Position numbers and translations under genes: made by a program. Below, piece by piece: positions 1-10,259 of a stretch of 64,000 bases of DNA. The notes below the pieces were generated by a model. The model made no database searches. It saw only the letters and a list, made by a program, of their open reading frames with translations, and was not told the DNA's origin. The number at the start of each line of letters is the position of its first letter. Within the stretch, counting starts at the first letter, position 1. Origin of the DNA: Incurvaria masculella (taxonomy: Eukaryota > Arthropoda > Insecta > Lepidoptera > Incurvariidae). Where the stretch lies: NCBI GenBank assembly GCA_946894095.1, contig OX335665.1:4598001-4662000 (forward strand), in the 5' to 3' direction.

Positions 1-384
1 TACCACTAATTCCATATCTTGTCGACAATTAAGAAGTGTACTAAACCCAATTAAAATAACCCGATATTTTTGCGTTTAGCAGTGGACGTAAATTGTCTCT
101 GGGACGATTATAATTGACAGTGTCCAACCTGTGACGAGCCGACGGGCCGGTCGCGTAGCACCTGCCATACGTCGAGTAGCGCCACGGCCGTGCAGTACAA
201 TCAATTGACAAATTTAGTATCTAAAAATAAGGCGGTACAAAAGCACAGTAACGCCTTCTTTTCAAGGTCATGAATTAATAAAAAGTTCCAAAGTAACAAA
301 CATAAAAAAATATAAAAAATAACAACCAATTGGGAACCACATTTTTTTAAGTCGGTTAAAAATATTATTTAATACCTCGTTAGT
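1..384. other. AT-rich non-coding stretch, no gene seen
   Basis: I see no exon, RNA gene or recognisable mobile element. A small GC-richer patch lies near 120-200. The short minus-strand open frame at 268-504 mostly overlaps the hairpin next door and is not convincing as a gene. Confidence 0.5.
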
Positions 385-530
385 TCTTAGATTTACACCG
401 TCGCTGTACATGTTTTGAAAACTTACGGTTTCACGGTGTACAATGTCTCCAACGAGTACTCGTCCAACAAGACCGAAAAATGTCGGCCAAGCAGGGCAAT
501 GCACGCCGCGAAACCGTAAGTTTTCAAAAC
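385..530. repeat. Foldback insertion flanked by an 11-bp direct repeat
   Basis: Two arms reading GTTTTGAAAACTTACGG (about 412-428) and its reverse complement (about 513-530) face each other across about 85 bp. The 11-bp direct repeat ACCTCGTTAGT lies immediately outside, at 374-384 and 531-541, and looks like a target-site duplication. A related sequence with the same leader (TTTACACCRTCGCTG) lies at 19216-19316 but carries a different outer arm. The class of element is unknown. Confidence 0.5.
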
Positions 531-635
531 ACCTCGTTAGTGTTTGAAGTCGGTTTTTGAACTGTTTATTTTTTATTCACTATTTTTTTTCTTTCTTTCA
601 TAAAGTTTACGAAAGGACCACTATCGACCAATTTT

Positions 636-860
636 ACTAGGTGGTAGGGTTTATTCCGCCCGGGTTCGTACCATCGCATTGGATGAACGATGGTCGAAGC
701 GGCAATGAAAATTGTCCGTGTTTTCCATCCAGTTCAATGTAGCCGTGCAATATAAGGAAGGTCCTGGCATGGCACCTAGTTCTCATGTGGTGTGTTGGGC
801 TAATACCGACACCACAGAAGGTGTGGTATTAGCCATCATTGTCCAGTCACATAAAAAAAA
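636..860 (+). mobile_element. SINE, 5S-headed family, 5'-truncated copy
   Basis: This copy contains only the shared SINE body. It starts at ACTAGGTGGTAGGG, runs through GGTACCATCGCATTGG and GGTCCTGGCATGGCACC, and ends GTCCAGTCACAT plus an A-run. The tail CCAGTCACAT and the CAATATAAGG variant place it with the 5S-headed family (full copies at 11147, 38513, 58823 and 60281). The missing 5' end is the usual result of incomplete reverse transcription. Confidence 0.85.
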
Positions 861-889
861 CCCTTAGATATGACTATAGAGAAAAATAA

Positions 890-1006
890 TTATTCAAATC
901 GGTTGACAATTTGCGGAGATATCGAGTAATACACATACAAAAAAACATATGGACGAAATTGAGAACCTCCTCCATTTTTGAAGTCGGTTGAAAAGCTGCT
1001 TGTACA
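890..1006 (-). repeat. Interspersed repeat E (AACCGACTTCAAAA family), fragment
   Basis: The minus strand begins with CAACCGACTTCAAAAATGG followed by an AGGAGG-type motif. It continues into a segment like the 9430-9573 copy, which has related 'gagatatcgagtaat' and 'cggtgaacatac' wording. A longer plus-strand copy is at 57283-57790. I recognise this as a common lepidopteran repeat, but its class (possibly a LINE 3' region) cannot be settled from the sequence. Confidence 0.6.
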
Positions 1007-2118
1007 GTCAACCAAAGTTTAAAGGATACACTTCCGGTTAAAAGTAAAAATGAATGGTGTTTAAATACAACCTCCGATTCAATTTTGTTAGGGTTTTGTT
1101 TACTCAGTAACTAGTAGACATCCTCAACTATGTTTGAATCTATACTCAACACTATAATTGTTTCCAAAAGTCAAAGTATTTCGACTGTTCATCTTTTCAT
1201 TCAACCGGATGTGTATCCTAAACACTTTGTTCGACTGTACCTAGATCTTACAAACCTACGCCGATTGGAAAAATTGTGGTAATGCTAACTTGTAGTCCAT
1301 TAATCAAGTGATAATTTCATTAATGTTTAAAGGACGAGAATAAAGATTGTGTTGCACACAACAAAATATTCTTATTATAAAAAATACTATGTTCATGGCA
1401 ATATTGTGAGTCCACTTACCATTCCATTGTCCATTCCCCCATATGGCGACTGGAATCCTGCTTTATCTGTCACTGAAAAAAGAAAAAAATGTATATTAAA
1501 TTTCCGTCTAATGTTTTCACAATTTTCAGGCGATTTTCAGGGGGACCACCGACCACATATTTAACACTTTTTACGGTTTAAGTATTTCATCACACTTTTG
1601 TTTTTTATACTTTCACGTTAAGCCACTGATTCTAAATTAATAAATTACAAAATAAAGTATTTTATTATTTTTTTACTTTTAATGTTTGAATTCAATAGTT
1701 TTGGTTAGTTTCCTTATTTGTGCATAGCATATTTTATTTATTTTATTTTCTAAGATCAAAAATAAACACTTTTTATTTAGATACCGCTACGCCCCGTACC
1801 ATTTTGTTAATAATAATAATAAAATCTATTTTACACTTCACACAGTCCTAAATACATGAAATATACAGAAATTAATTAATATTTATCAACATAATAAACT
1901 TAAAAAATGTATTTACATGATTTATTAAAAAAAAATTCAAGTAAAACAGACAAAATTAAACAAATTGAAATAAAATAAAGTTATAAAATGACTATACAAT
2001 TTATAAAATGTCCGAAAAGAGATTAAAATACACAGTATTATGTTTAAGAATAACCAAATGCGTTATTTGTACATTGGCCAAAGCACCATTTTGCACAGCA
2101 TCTAATATTGTTACCTTA
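1007..2118. other. AT-rich stretch, nothing recognised
   Basis: About 1.1 kb of AT-rich sequence with homopolymer runs. The one open frame (1349-1564, plus) shows no conserved motif and no codon bias beyond base composition. I see no splice-flanked exon or terminal repeat. Confidence 0.5.
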
Positions 2119-2437
2119 TTTAAGAATAGCCTGTAAGCTGTACTCCACGTACAAACGTAGTTTACTACTCATTTTAAAACCACTGTTCCAATAGAATTGA
2201 TATTTAATACCTAATATCAGGCAACAAATATCTGTGTCTGCACCTTTTTTTTTAATCACAACCGCAGCAAACATCAGAAAGATTATTTTTATACAAATCT
2301 TGTTTTCTAAGTAGTATGACCCAGGGCACATTTATCGAAAAAACCAAAGTATGTAGACACAGATAATAGTTGCCTGATATTAGATACCAAATATAAAGAA
2401 AATTATAAAAGTAGTTTTGAAATTATTAGTAGATTTT
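2119..2437. mobile_element. Diverged copy of TTAA foldback F3
   Basis: The left side reads TTAAGAATAGCCTGTAAGC, then 'acaaacgtagttta' and 'ttgatatttaatacctaatatcagg'. The right side holds the inverse order of the same motifs ('agacacagataatagttgcctgatattagatacc'). It is a decayed relative of the copies at 17566 and 38250, and its right terminus is lost. Two short frames inside are by-products. Confidence 0.65.
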
Positions 2438-2756
2438 AGATTTATTAGATTCATTAGAAATTATATTAAAAGGGTGCCGCGTTCATAAGGTACAAAATTC
2501 ACAAATCGACAACACCAAAAATTATGTAAATGTCTCATGTATTATGAAAAGCACAAAATGAATAAATAATAGTTTAAAAAAACTAAAAAAACACGCTTTT
2601 AGAGCTAACCGAACTAAAAAATAGAAAATAATTTTTAATTTTAAAGAGTTTATATTACAGTAGTAGAAGATCGAACAATCAATCAGAATTTATCACCTCA
2701 AGATAAAATTATAATAAAGTTTCAGTTATTAACAAAATAATTCAATTCAGAGTCTA

Positions 2757-2946
2757 AAGCCCATGGGCACAATATCTTTATAAATTGTAGCCTATGTGTT
2801 ATTCTGATGTATAAGCTATATTATTGTAAAGTTTCATTAAAATCCATTCAGTAGTTTTTACGTGAAAGAGTAACAAACATCCATCCATCCATCCATCCAT
2901 TATTACAAACTTTCCCCTTTATAATATTTATTAGATTAGATTAGAT
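2757..2946 (-). mobile_element. Helitron 5' portion with (GGAT)n microsatellite
   Basis: Read on the minus strand it has 'aatattataaaaggggaaagtttgtaat', a GGAT tetranucleotide run (CATC on the plus strand, about 2878-2900), then 'actactgaatggattttaatg' and 'agcctatgtgttattctgatg' (plus-strand wording). The same order occurs in the complete element at 41227-41726 and in the fragment at 39700. The very end is degraded into an AGATT repeat (about 2930-2946). Confidence 0.7.
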
Positions 2947-3131
2947 TATTTTGTTGTGACTAAAAAGCCTTTTGTGAATCACGGTTATCATCATCACTAA
3001 ATAGTATAAAACAAAGTCGCTTTCTCTGTCCCTATATCCCTATGTACGCTTAAATATTTAAAACTACGCAACGGATTTTGATGCGGTAGTTTTTAATAGA
3101 TAGAGTGATTCAAGAGGAAGGTTTATATGTA

Positions 3132-4416
3132 TTAGGTTGGGGAAAAAGTTTCTTCGCATTTTTTAAGAAAATTCAAAACATTTTTTAATATGGTTTATTT
3201 ACATTTAACTAAAGTATGTAGGTACCATTTTGTTCGATAACTTTTTGCCATCTTGTAGGTAGGGACATGATCCCATTGCTATAGAAATATTGGGACTTCT
3301 GATCAATATACCGCGACAAGTGGTTTTGGCAGTCCTCTCGTGATGTTAACCTGACACTGCCTAAAGAATTCTGAAGAGACCTAAACAGGTGGAAATCTGA
3401 AGGTGCAAGGTCAGGACTATACGGCGGATGCATTAACACCTCCCAGCCAAACTATCTTAGTTTTTGCTGAGTGGCTAAAGATGTGTGAGGTCTAGCGTTA
3501 TCATGATGAAAAACCACACCCCTTCTGTTGATTAATTCCGGCCGCTTTCTCTCAACTTCTTGCTTTAATCTCATCAGTTGTTCGCAGTAGAGTTCAGAAT
3601 CGATGGTCCTGCCTGGTGGTAACAGCTCATAATGAATAATGCCCTTCCAATCCCACCACACACACAGCATCACCTTGTTGCGAGTTAACCCGGGTTTCGC
3701 CACAGTCTGTGAAGCTTGACCGGCCTTTGACCACGACCTTTTTCGCACGTTCTTGTCGTACGTGATCCACTTTTCATCACCAGTTATCAGCTTCTTCAAA
3801 AATGGTTCGGTTTCATTACGTTGTAATAAAGAATCACAAATGAGTACACGATTCATTAGGTTTCTTTCAGTGAGCTCGTGAGGTACCCAAATATCGAGCT
3901 TTTTTGTGTACCCAGTTTTTTTCAAATGCGCCAAAACTGTTTTGTGGTCAATTCCTAGTTCTTCAGCTACGTCGTAACTACTGATATGCCGATCTTGCTC
4001 TACTTTTTCAAAAATGGCATCCATTTTATCCGTAATAGGGCGACCAGAGCGACGTGCATCTTTGACATCAAAATTTCCGGATTGAAAACTCTTAAACCAA
4101 ATTTGTGCTACTCTCACAGACACTGCACTAGGTCCATAAACATCGCAAATTTTTTTCGCGGCTTGCGTTGCATTTTTATCTTTTTAGTAGTAAAATTTTA
4201 AAATGTATCGAATTTCTTCATTAGATTCACTCATTTTGACAGTACGAAAAACAAATGAGAATCACACATTTTCCTAATTTGAATTTGGAATTATGTTCTT
4301 TAAAATTTAAACTTTCAATGATACCAAAACCAGCCAGATACAAATAGTATAGCCAAAGAGATTTTATTACAAGTTCATACATACTATAATGCGAAAAGAC
4401 TTTTTCCCCGACCTAT
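3132..4416 (-). mobile_element. mariner-type transposon, complete but defective
   Basis: Terminal inverted repeats of about 28 bp bound the element: TTAGGTTGGGGAAAAAGTTT at the left, and the complement of ATAGGTCGGGGAAAAAGTCT at the right. A TA duplication flanks both ends (3130-3131 and 4417-4418). The 1,285-bp length is normal for a mariner. It encodes one transposase on the minus strand and sits inside a Helitron-like repeat. The two ends differ at a few bases and the gene has two stop codons, so it should be immobile unless transposase is supplied in trans. Confidence 0.95.
3209..4234 (-). pseudogene. mariner transposase pseudogene with two in-frame stops
   Basis: One reading frame of 341 codons runs from the ATG at 4234 to the terminal stop at 3209, the usual mariner length. 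Numbering from that ATG, the catalytic triad is intact: D153 in TGDEKW, D245 in HHDNARPH and D280 in YSPDLAPSD, giving the D34D spacing of mariners. The WVPHEL motif and an N-terminal helix-turn-helix region are also present. The frame is broken by TAA at codon 17 (4184-4186) and TAG at codon 261 (3452-3454), both substitutions with no frameshift. Such enzymes cut and paste DNA at TA sites. The broken frame indicates a dead but fairly young copy. Confidence 0.93.
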
Positions 4417-5204
4417 TATAATAACATCCAATAAATATAGGAGAAATACTGTTATTCTTGAGGTTTCCAATGTGATGTCGTAAAAAAAATTTTTTTTTCC
4501 GCTTACATTGCAAACGCAGGCTGAACCCTACGAAATTTATCAAAATAATGTACTAAGTATTGTATACATTGAAAAGGTCTACAGAAAACTCCGCGATGGT
4601 ATATATCTATCTCTTATGGATATCCCACAATAACATTTTTTTCTCATTTACTTTTTACGACAAATAATGACTAATTTTCGAAGCGATTTTAACCAGTACA
4701 GCACTAATCCTTATCCAATTAAATACCTTAAATACATTTTTGATTTAATATAGATCTATACGGCCCTTTACATCATATGATTTAAATGAATATTTTCGAA
4801 GATATTATAGATTTAAAAAATGCGGGATGTAGTGTTTGCGGCGGTACCGGCCGGCCGGGGCGGCGGGAGCGTGGCTCGGAGGCCGCGGTTCTCCCTATAG
4901 CACTTTGAATTTATTATTTCTCTAATATCTAATAATCATGTAATAATAATATCTAAGTTTTTTTTATTTGAAATATCTCAATGTAGGAACTCTACGTAAA
5001 AATGGTTTATTTGTGTATCATTGTGTCAAAATAATATTTTTTTAAATGACACGGGCATAATGCGTGCAAAGCCGGGACGGGCTGCTAGTATTATATATTT
5101 TATGAATATTATATACAGTAATTTGCGTATATTAGACTCATTAGTACCTACACATGCATAAAGAATGAACAAGGTAAGAACTCAATTATCCTGAAAACAT
5201 TTTT

Positions 5205-5262
5205 GCCTCCGTTGTACTGTACCAAGTATGGAGTGTACAGAGTCTCTACACTCCATAGTACC
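5205..5262. repeat. Near-perfect palindrome
   Basis: The sequence around TGGAGTGTACAGAGTCTCTACACTCCA (about 5229-5255) reads nearly the same on both strands, with extra pairing outwards (GTACC and GGTAC type). It could extrude as a cruciform. No element can be assigned. Confidence 0.5.
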
Positions 5263-5362
5263 AAGTGCCCGAGCGAAAGAGTAAGTCCGAAAGTGCGGGC
5301 ATGCGCAGATCGCGCGCTAGCTCTGTCTCTTTTACTCCACTACAGAGGATCTATAAAAGAAT

Positions 5363-6080
5363 TTATTAATCCTGGCGGTCCTAATAAGGATAATGGGAAA
5401 CTGTTATAAAATTATTGCATTGTCATCGGTCCTTGATACGTATGCAAAGTTTCAAATTATCAGACTTCTGGAAACTGGTGAAAATTAATCTCAAAGATTC
5501 CATTAAATACATAGATACATACAACCCAAGCTAATAAAATTGTGTTAATTAATCTCAAAGATTCCATTACATACATAGATACATGCAACCCAAGCTAATA
5601 AAAGCGTGTTAAAAAAAATGAATTGATTTATCCTGGCGGTCCTAATAAGGATAATGGGAAACTGTTATGAAATTATTGCATTGTCATCGGTCCTTGATAC
5701 GTATGCAAAGTTTCAAATTATCAGACTTCTGGAAACTGGTGAAAATTAATCTCAAAGATTCCATTAAATACATAGATACATACAACCCAAGCTAATAAAA
5801 TTGTGTTAATTAATCTCAAAGATTCCATTACATACATAGATACATGCAACCCAAGCTAATAAAAGCGTGTTAAAAAAAATGAATTGATTTATCCTGGCGG
5901 TCCTAATAAGGATAATGGGAAACTGTTATGAAATTATTGCATTGTCATCGGTCCTTGATACGTATGCAAAGTTTCAAATTAATCAGACTTCTGGAAACTG
6001 GTGAAAATTAAGTTCAAAGATTCCGTTACATAGATACATACATAGATACAACCCAAGCTAATAAAAGCGTGTTAAAAAAG
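5363..6080. repeat. 261-bp tandem array, about 2.7 units
   Basis: CCTGGCGGTCCTAATAAGG recurs at 5371, 5632 and 5893, exactly 261 bp apart. The first two units each contain an internal duplication of about 63 bp ('aatctcaaagattccatta...cccaagctaataaaa' twice). The third unit lacks it, so that inner duplication is younger or was lost. Sequence identity between units is very high, pointing to recent tandem duplication. No coding frame spans the array. Confidence 0.9.
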
Positions 6081-6207
6081 CATTTTCAGTGCTTTTTGGA
6101 TCTCATGAATAATTGGAAATTTCGGTATTCAAAAGTATTCATATAAGTTTTTGTGTTTTGGATCGTGTACTTTTTGGACGTTATATTACACCGCGCTAAC
6201 ATAAACA

Positions 6208-6290
6208 AGCTTTCATTCAATGCGATCGTACCAACTTACCGCCCAGTAAGTAAGAACCCACAGTTTTACGCAGAATCCGAACCATGAACG
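6208..6290 (-). mobile_element. SINE body fragment
   Basis: The segment TTCATTCAATGCGATCGTACC followed by 'cccagtaagtaag', 'acagttttacgcagaatccgaacca' matches the middle of the shared SINE body on the minus strand. Both termini are missing. Confidence 0.6.
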
Positions 6291-6733
6291 ACGAATCCCT
6301 CAGTAGCCTCTCACGACATGCACGCGAAGAAATTCAGTGGGACCACTTGTATTCTGTGCCGGAACCCACAACCATGACATGACATATGTTAGGGATGCTT
6401 CCAATGCATAACATATGCAGTATATTCCCAAACAATACCAACGAAATATACGTACTACACCAAATGTTATAATCCACGCCGACAATAGAAACCGGACAGA
6501 TTACGCGAACCTCATTGAAACTAAACCACGGATCTGATAAAACTCGCTGCTCAATTGCGCGAGCAATCTATTCAATTCCATTTATCATTTTAATTTCTGA
6601 GCCGTTGGCATTGTGAGCGGCGAAATAATTAACCCGCGAATAAAAATTGAATCAAAATAAAAAACATAATAGAGTGAGCGAGGCGTGGAGTACGGTCCGC
6701 ATGGAACGCGATACGCAAATTCATTGTTTACAT
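6291..6733. other. Unassigned stretch, no gene seen
   Basis: Mixed-composition sequence with no long frame, splice-flanked exon or terminal repeats that I can see. A patch near 6660-6720 precedes the MITE. Confidence 0.4.
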
Positions 6734-7148
6734 TTAAGGTGGCCCTTCCCGGCGAGACTAAATCATTCGCGGGCACGGTAAAAAACCGTGCTATTGCGCA
6801 CTGTGACCTTCTCTGTTTCAAAGAAAAAGACAGGCTCCGTGATGAGGAGGATGCAACATGTCCACAAAGCAGACAATATGCATAGTGTATGATTTGGTAA
6901 GATTTACGAAAATTTTAATTACAAAACGACTTATAGCTAAAAGTAAATCACGACCGCTGTAGTAAAAAATCTAAAACATACCAAATTAATTATAAATCTT
7001 CATGAAGCTAGGTTTGATGACTAATCTTTTTAAGATGTTTTTAATTTATCGTTGAGTAATCCACCTCTATGGTTATTGTTTAAAACGCGCGAAAAATTCG
7101 AACTTTCGGACCTAATAATTTAGAAACCAAACACTATCTTACAATGCA
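6734..7148 (+). mobile_element. TTAA MITE family A, 3'-truncated copy
   Basis: It starts with TTAA (6734-6737) followed by GGTGGCCCTTCCCGG, then the family core ('ttcgcgggcacggta', 'ttctctgtttcaaagaaaaagacagg', 'cacgaccgctgtag', 'aaacgcgcgaaaaattcgaactttcgg'). It stops near 7148, about 130 bp before the expected right end. Complete relatives are at 12193, 27072, 32411, 48351, 50649 and 55622. The overlapping small open frames are a family-wide artefact. Confidence 0.88.
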
Positions 7149-7393
7149 ATAAAAATGGTGTGAATTTTTTTCAGCGTCCTCAAGTTCCAAAAAATGTCTT
7201 GAGTCAACGTTTAAAAATGAAACGAATGTAAAAGTATATACTTTAATGTTCTATACAACGTAAAGAACATAATACACTAAAACGACCGTATCATTAATTA
7301 ACACGTTTACGCATGGTTATCGGAAGAACTTGGCATTGAACTATTTCATGGTCAAAAGTAGGTCCTTGCCATTAAAATTTTATTTAATTATAA

Positions 7394-8489
7394 AAATATT
7401 TTTAAATAAAAAAAGGACCGCCTTCAAAAAAACCGGAACTAAAAAGCAAAAAATAATTGGTTACTTTTAATTAATGTACGAAAAGCTATTTTAATTCTAA
7501 CTAATTATGTACAATTTCTTAATTTTTAATCATCTTTTGAAGTCGGTGCCTTGGGTAGAGTTCGCTTCGCACGCTGCTGACCGAACAGACACTATTTCAG
7601 CCGAACACACCCGAAGTCTACGAGAGCGTAAACAACCTGAGTCAGCAATGATTGGTCCACAGACATAACTGGAGATGCCCTTAGCGTTGGTTTACGTGCA
7701 AGCTGATATCGATACAGCGCAGCGTACTGAAATTGGGTTTCAACGATTATTAGTACTTTCGGCTTTATAAAGGCGCGCACTGGTAAAGGAGTACGTTAAT
7801 TCGCTGCTCTTTGTTGATTGGTACTTCCCTGCAACATCGTTGTCTGAACGAGACGATTTCTGCCGAAATTGGTGAGATATGTACTAACCGCACACACGTT
7901 TTGACACGTAGTTGAGAGCAGACACCTCAAAGTCGCTAACTATTGTTTTCTGTTCTTTTTTATATTTGTTTTTTTTTGTTTTGTGTTGTGTAGGTATTTA
8001 GGTAGAATAAAAAGTACAAGCTACACCTACCTAAATCTTTATCATATAAGTGGTCATTGTTTTTATATTGGTTTATTCGTAGGGTTTTCTTGTAAATATT
8101 TTGTTTTTACTGTGTTAGGTATTTAGTTTAAGTATAAGGCATATTTAAATTACAAAGTACTTGCCTAAATTCCTACTTTCATACGTTTTTCCGACCTGTT
8201 TGTTTATTTAATTTTTGTTTTTGTGTTTTATTCAAGTAGGTAAATGTAAGTAGCTACCTACTTATATTTCTTTCTTAGCCATAGGTGATATTAATCTAAC
8301 TACTTGCAGCCCTTAAAGAACGTCTACCCAAGGCACCGACTTCAAAAGATGATTAAAAATTAAGAAATTGTACATAATTAGTTAGAATTAAAATAGCTTT
8401 TCGTACATTAATTAAAAGTAACCAATTATTTTTTGCTTTTTAGTTCCGGTTTTTTTGAAGGCGGTCCTTTTTTTATTTAAAAATATTTT
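7394..8489. mobile_element. Foldback element F5 with 166-bp inverted arms
   Basis: The left arm 7394-7559 and right arm 8323-8489 are nearly perfect reverse complements, including the motifs AAGGACCGCCTTCAAAAAAA, ATTAATGTACG and GTCGGTGCCTTGGGTAGA. About 760 bp of unrelated sequence lies between. The outer ends contain a TTGAAGGCGGTCC motif. No transposase frame is present, so this is either a foldback transposon or a local inverted duplication. Near-identity of the arms implies youth or conversion. Confidence 0.8.
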
Positions 8490-8734
8490 ATTTTTTGCTT
8501 TTTAGTGGTGGCGTAACTTTTGACTCAAGGTGGGCGAGCCCTCCTGCTCAACTTCACATACAAAGTGGAAAGAAGATATACATACATATACAATACAATG
8601 CAATACAATGAACGAGCATTAGCAGAAATGAAACCATTAAGAAATCTCATTTCTGACGAAAGGTAGACCGGTAACTATCTGGATTCATGAGTTTACGGTT
8701 GATACGTACGATAATTGATACGATGAGATCACGT

Positions 8735-8826
8735 GAGATAGAGTGCTGTGACAGACGGACGGACGGACGGATAGCGGAAGCTTAGTAATAAGGTTCCGTT
8801 GGTGTCCTTTGGGAACGGAACCCTAA
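8735..8826 (+). repeat. GGTTCC repeat (family G), 3' fragment
   Basis: Contains 'tgtgacagacggacggacggacgg', then 'gaagcttagtaataaggttccgttgg' and GGAACCCTAAAAAG. This is the 3' end of the family whose full copies lie at 56229-56561 and 62594-62894. Confidence 0.75.
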
Positions 8827-8879
8827 AAAGACAAAACAACGAATGACCGGAACCGCTGAGCTTCTGAATTTCTCATCCT

Positions 8880-9370
8880 TACATCGTTCCGGATAGTCTG
8901 TTTCTTGCGTAAGTTTAAGTTGTATGAAAATGTGTACATATCGGCCTCGTTTATCCCCCCTTAACAGTTGAATTTTGTAAAATCCGTTGTGAGCGAGCCT
9001 TTTCGTCTTAACAAGAAGTCACTGAAAATTTTAAGTTTCGAGGATAATTGGTTTCAGAGATCTCAACATGAGTGGTTTTCGCCTAAATGTGTTCATTTTG
9101 ACCTGTTTTACCCCCCTAATAGTATAATTTCCAAAAATATTTTCTTCTTAAGCATTCCCATCTAAAACAAACATACTCTGAAATTTCTGGGTTCAGCGGC
9201 TCTAGAGATAGAAATGTGTACAATTTGCCCTCTTTTACCACCTTGAATACCCCCAACAGTTGAAGTAAAAAAAAACCTCTCATACTGTGCAATCTCACCC
9301 GAAAAGAAAGCTACTGTAACTAAAAAATCACATTTCTGGGTTCGCGGGGTTAAGAAATTCGATGTTGGTA
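8880..9370 (+). repeat. Irregular internally repetitive segment
   Basis: The phrase AATGTGTACA or AATGTGTTCA followed by a pyrimidine-rich 'cctcgtttatcccccct' type stretch occurs three times, at about 8929, 9086 and 9211 (157 and 125 bp apart). A 'ctgaaatttctgggttc' type phrase also recurs. The units are diverged. Frames on the minus strand here (9162-9503) are not gene-like. Confidence 0.5.
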
Positions 9371-9429
9371 TAGTTAAGTACCAAACTACTGAACCGATTT
9401 TGATAAAAAAAAAATGGGACCAACTAGAA

Positions 9430-9573
9430 AGTATACCCTTTCGAACAAAAAAAGAATTTTTCAAATCGGTCCAGGGGTCTTCGAGTAATCGGTGAACATA
9501 CATAAAAAAAAAAAAAAAAAAAAAAAGATTCCGACGAATTGATAACCTCCTCCTTTTTTGAAGTCGGTTAAAA
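9430..9573 (-). repeat. Interspersed repeat E fragment
   Basis: On the minus strand it begins AACCGACTTCAAAAAAGG, then AGGAGGTTATCAATTCG, an A/T homopolymer of about 22 bases (9504-9526) and the 'cgattactcgaagacccc' type segment. It corresponds to the start of the 57283-57790 copy. Confidence 0.65.
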
Positions 9574-9824
9574 ATGGAAATACAGCTAATTTACAACGAA
9601 TATATAAGATAGACAATGTAATTTTCAAAAGCCAAAAATATGTTTTCACAGATAAAATGTAGTACTGGACTAAGAGGAGATGGCTGAGCGTTTTTTAGCG
9701 AGAAGGAGTGTATACAGGTGATATGATGAATACTGGCACCACTTGAGGGGGTGCATCTGTAAAGCTGTTTCGACGTTGGTTCACAGAATACAGACGTACC
9801 CGACCCTCTGCACAGCCTAGGCAC

Positions 9825-10219
9825 ATTTTTTTATGCAACCAGACATAGAGGGCTAATACCACACAAATATCGTTATGATATTAGCCCAAACACCACATTC
9901 CCGAAGTAATTAGGTGCCAAGTCAGGACCTTCCCTTTATGAACACGGCTACACTGAACTGGATGGAAACGTTTTTTTTTTAATGCCGCTTCGATTATTTT
10001 TTCATCCAATGCGATGGTACCAACACGGGCGGGCTTAAACCCTACCACCTAATAGGGGAAGGGAATCTACAGTTTTACATGGATTCCGAACCATGGAGCA
10101 GCTGGCATTCGTGACGAAATGCAATTATCCAATAAGTGGTGCATGAACGGAGCGAGGGTTTGAACCCATAACTCTGGTATGCTAGGCAAGTCCCCGCGCC
10201 ACTAGGCTACGAGGCCGCT
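9825..10219 (-). mobile_element. SINE, tRNA-headed, near full length
   Basis: Read on the minus strand, the head is GGCCTCGTAGCCTAGTGGCG with a tRNA-like A box, a B box resembling GGTTCAAACCC (near 10155), then the shared body and an A-rich tail (T-run at 9826-9831). The body phrases 'ggtaccatcgcattgg' and 'aaggtcctgacttggcacc' match the other copies. Transcription would be by RNA polymerase III from the internal boxes, with mobilisation by an unidentified LINE. The tRNA-like part is not a functional tRNA gene. Confidence 0.85.
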
Positions 10220-10259
10220 CGAAAATACAATCCATGCTAATCATAAAAAAACCATTTTC

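Larger units (their letters stand above)
2990..5088 (+). mobile_element. Helitron-like non-autonomous element split by a mariner
   Basis: The left part (about 2990-3131, 'aaagtcgctttctctgtccc') and the right part (4417-5088) read as one continuous repeat interrupted at a TA by the mariner. The right end shows Helitron hallmarks: a short hairpin (AGCC-GGGACG-GGCT) just upstream of CTAG at 5085-5088, followed by T. Without the mariner the element is about 0.8 kb. The left boundary is approximate. A GC-rich block (about 4835-4895) is internal. I recognise the sequence as a familiar lepidopteran repeat, but no search was run. Confidence 0.6.

Noticed and set aside
3209..4234. Frameshifted mariner transposase
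   Set aside because: The two long frames are in the same phase (4123 and 3439 differ by a multiple of three). The breaks are in-frame stops, not frameshifts.
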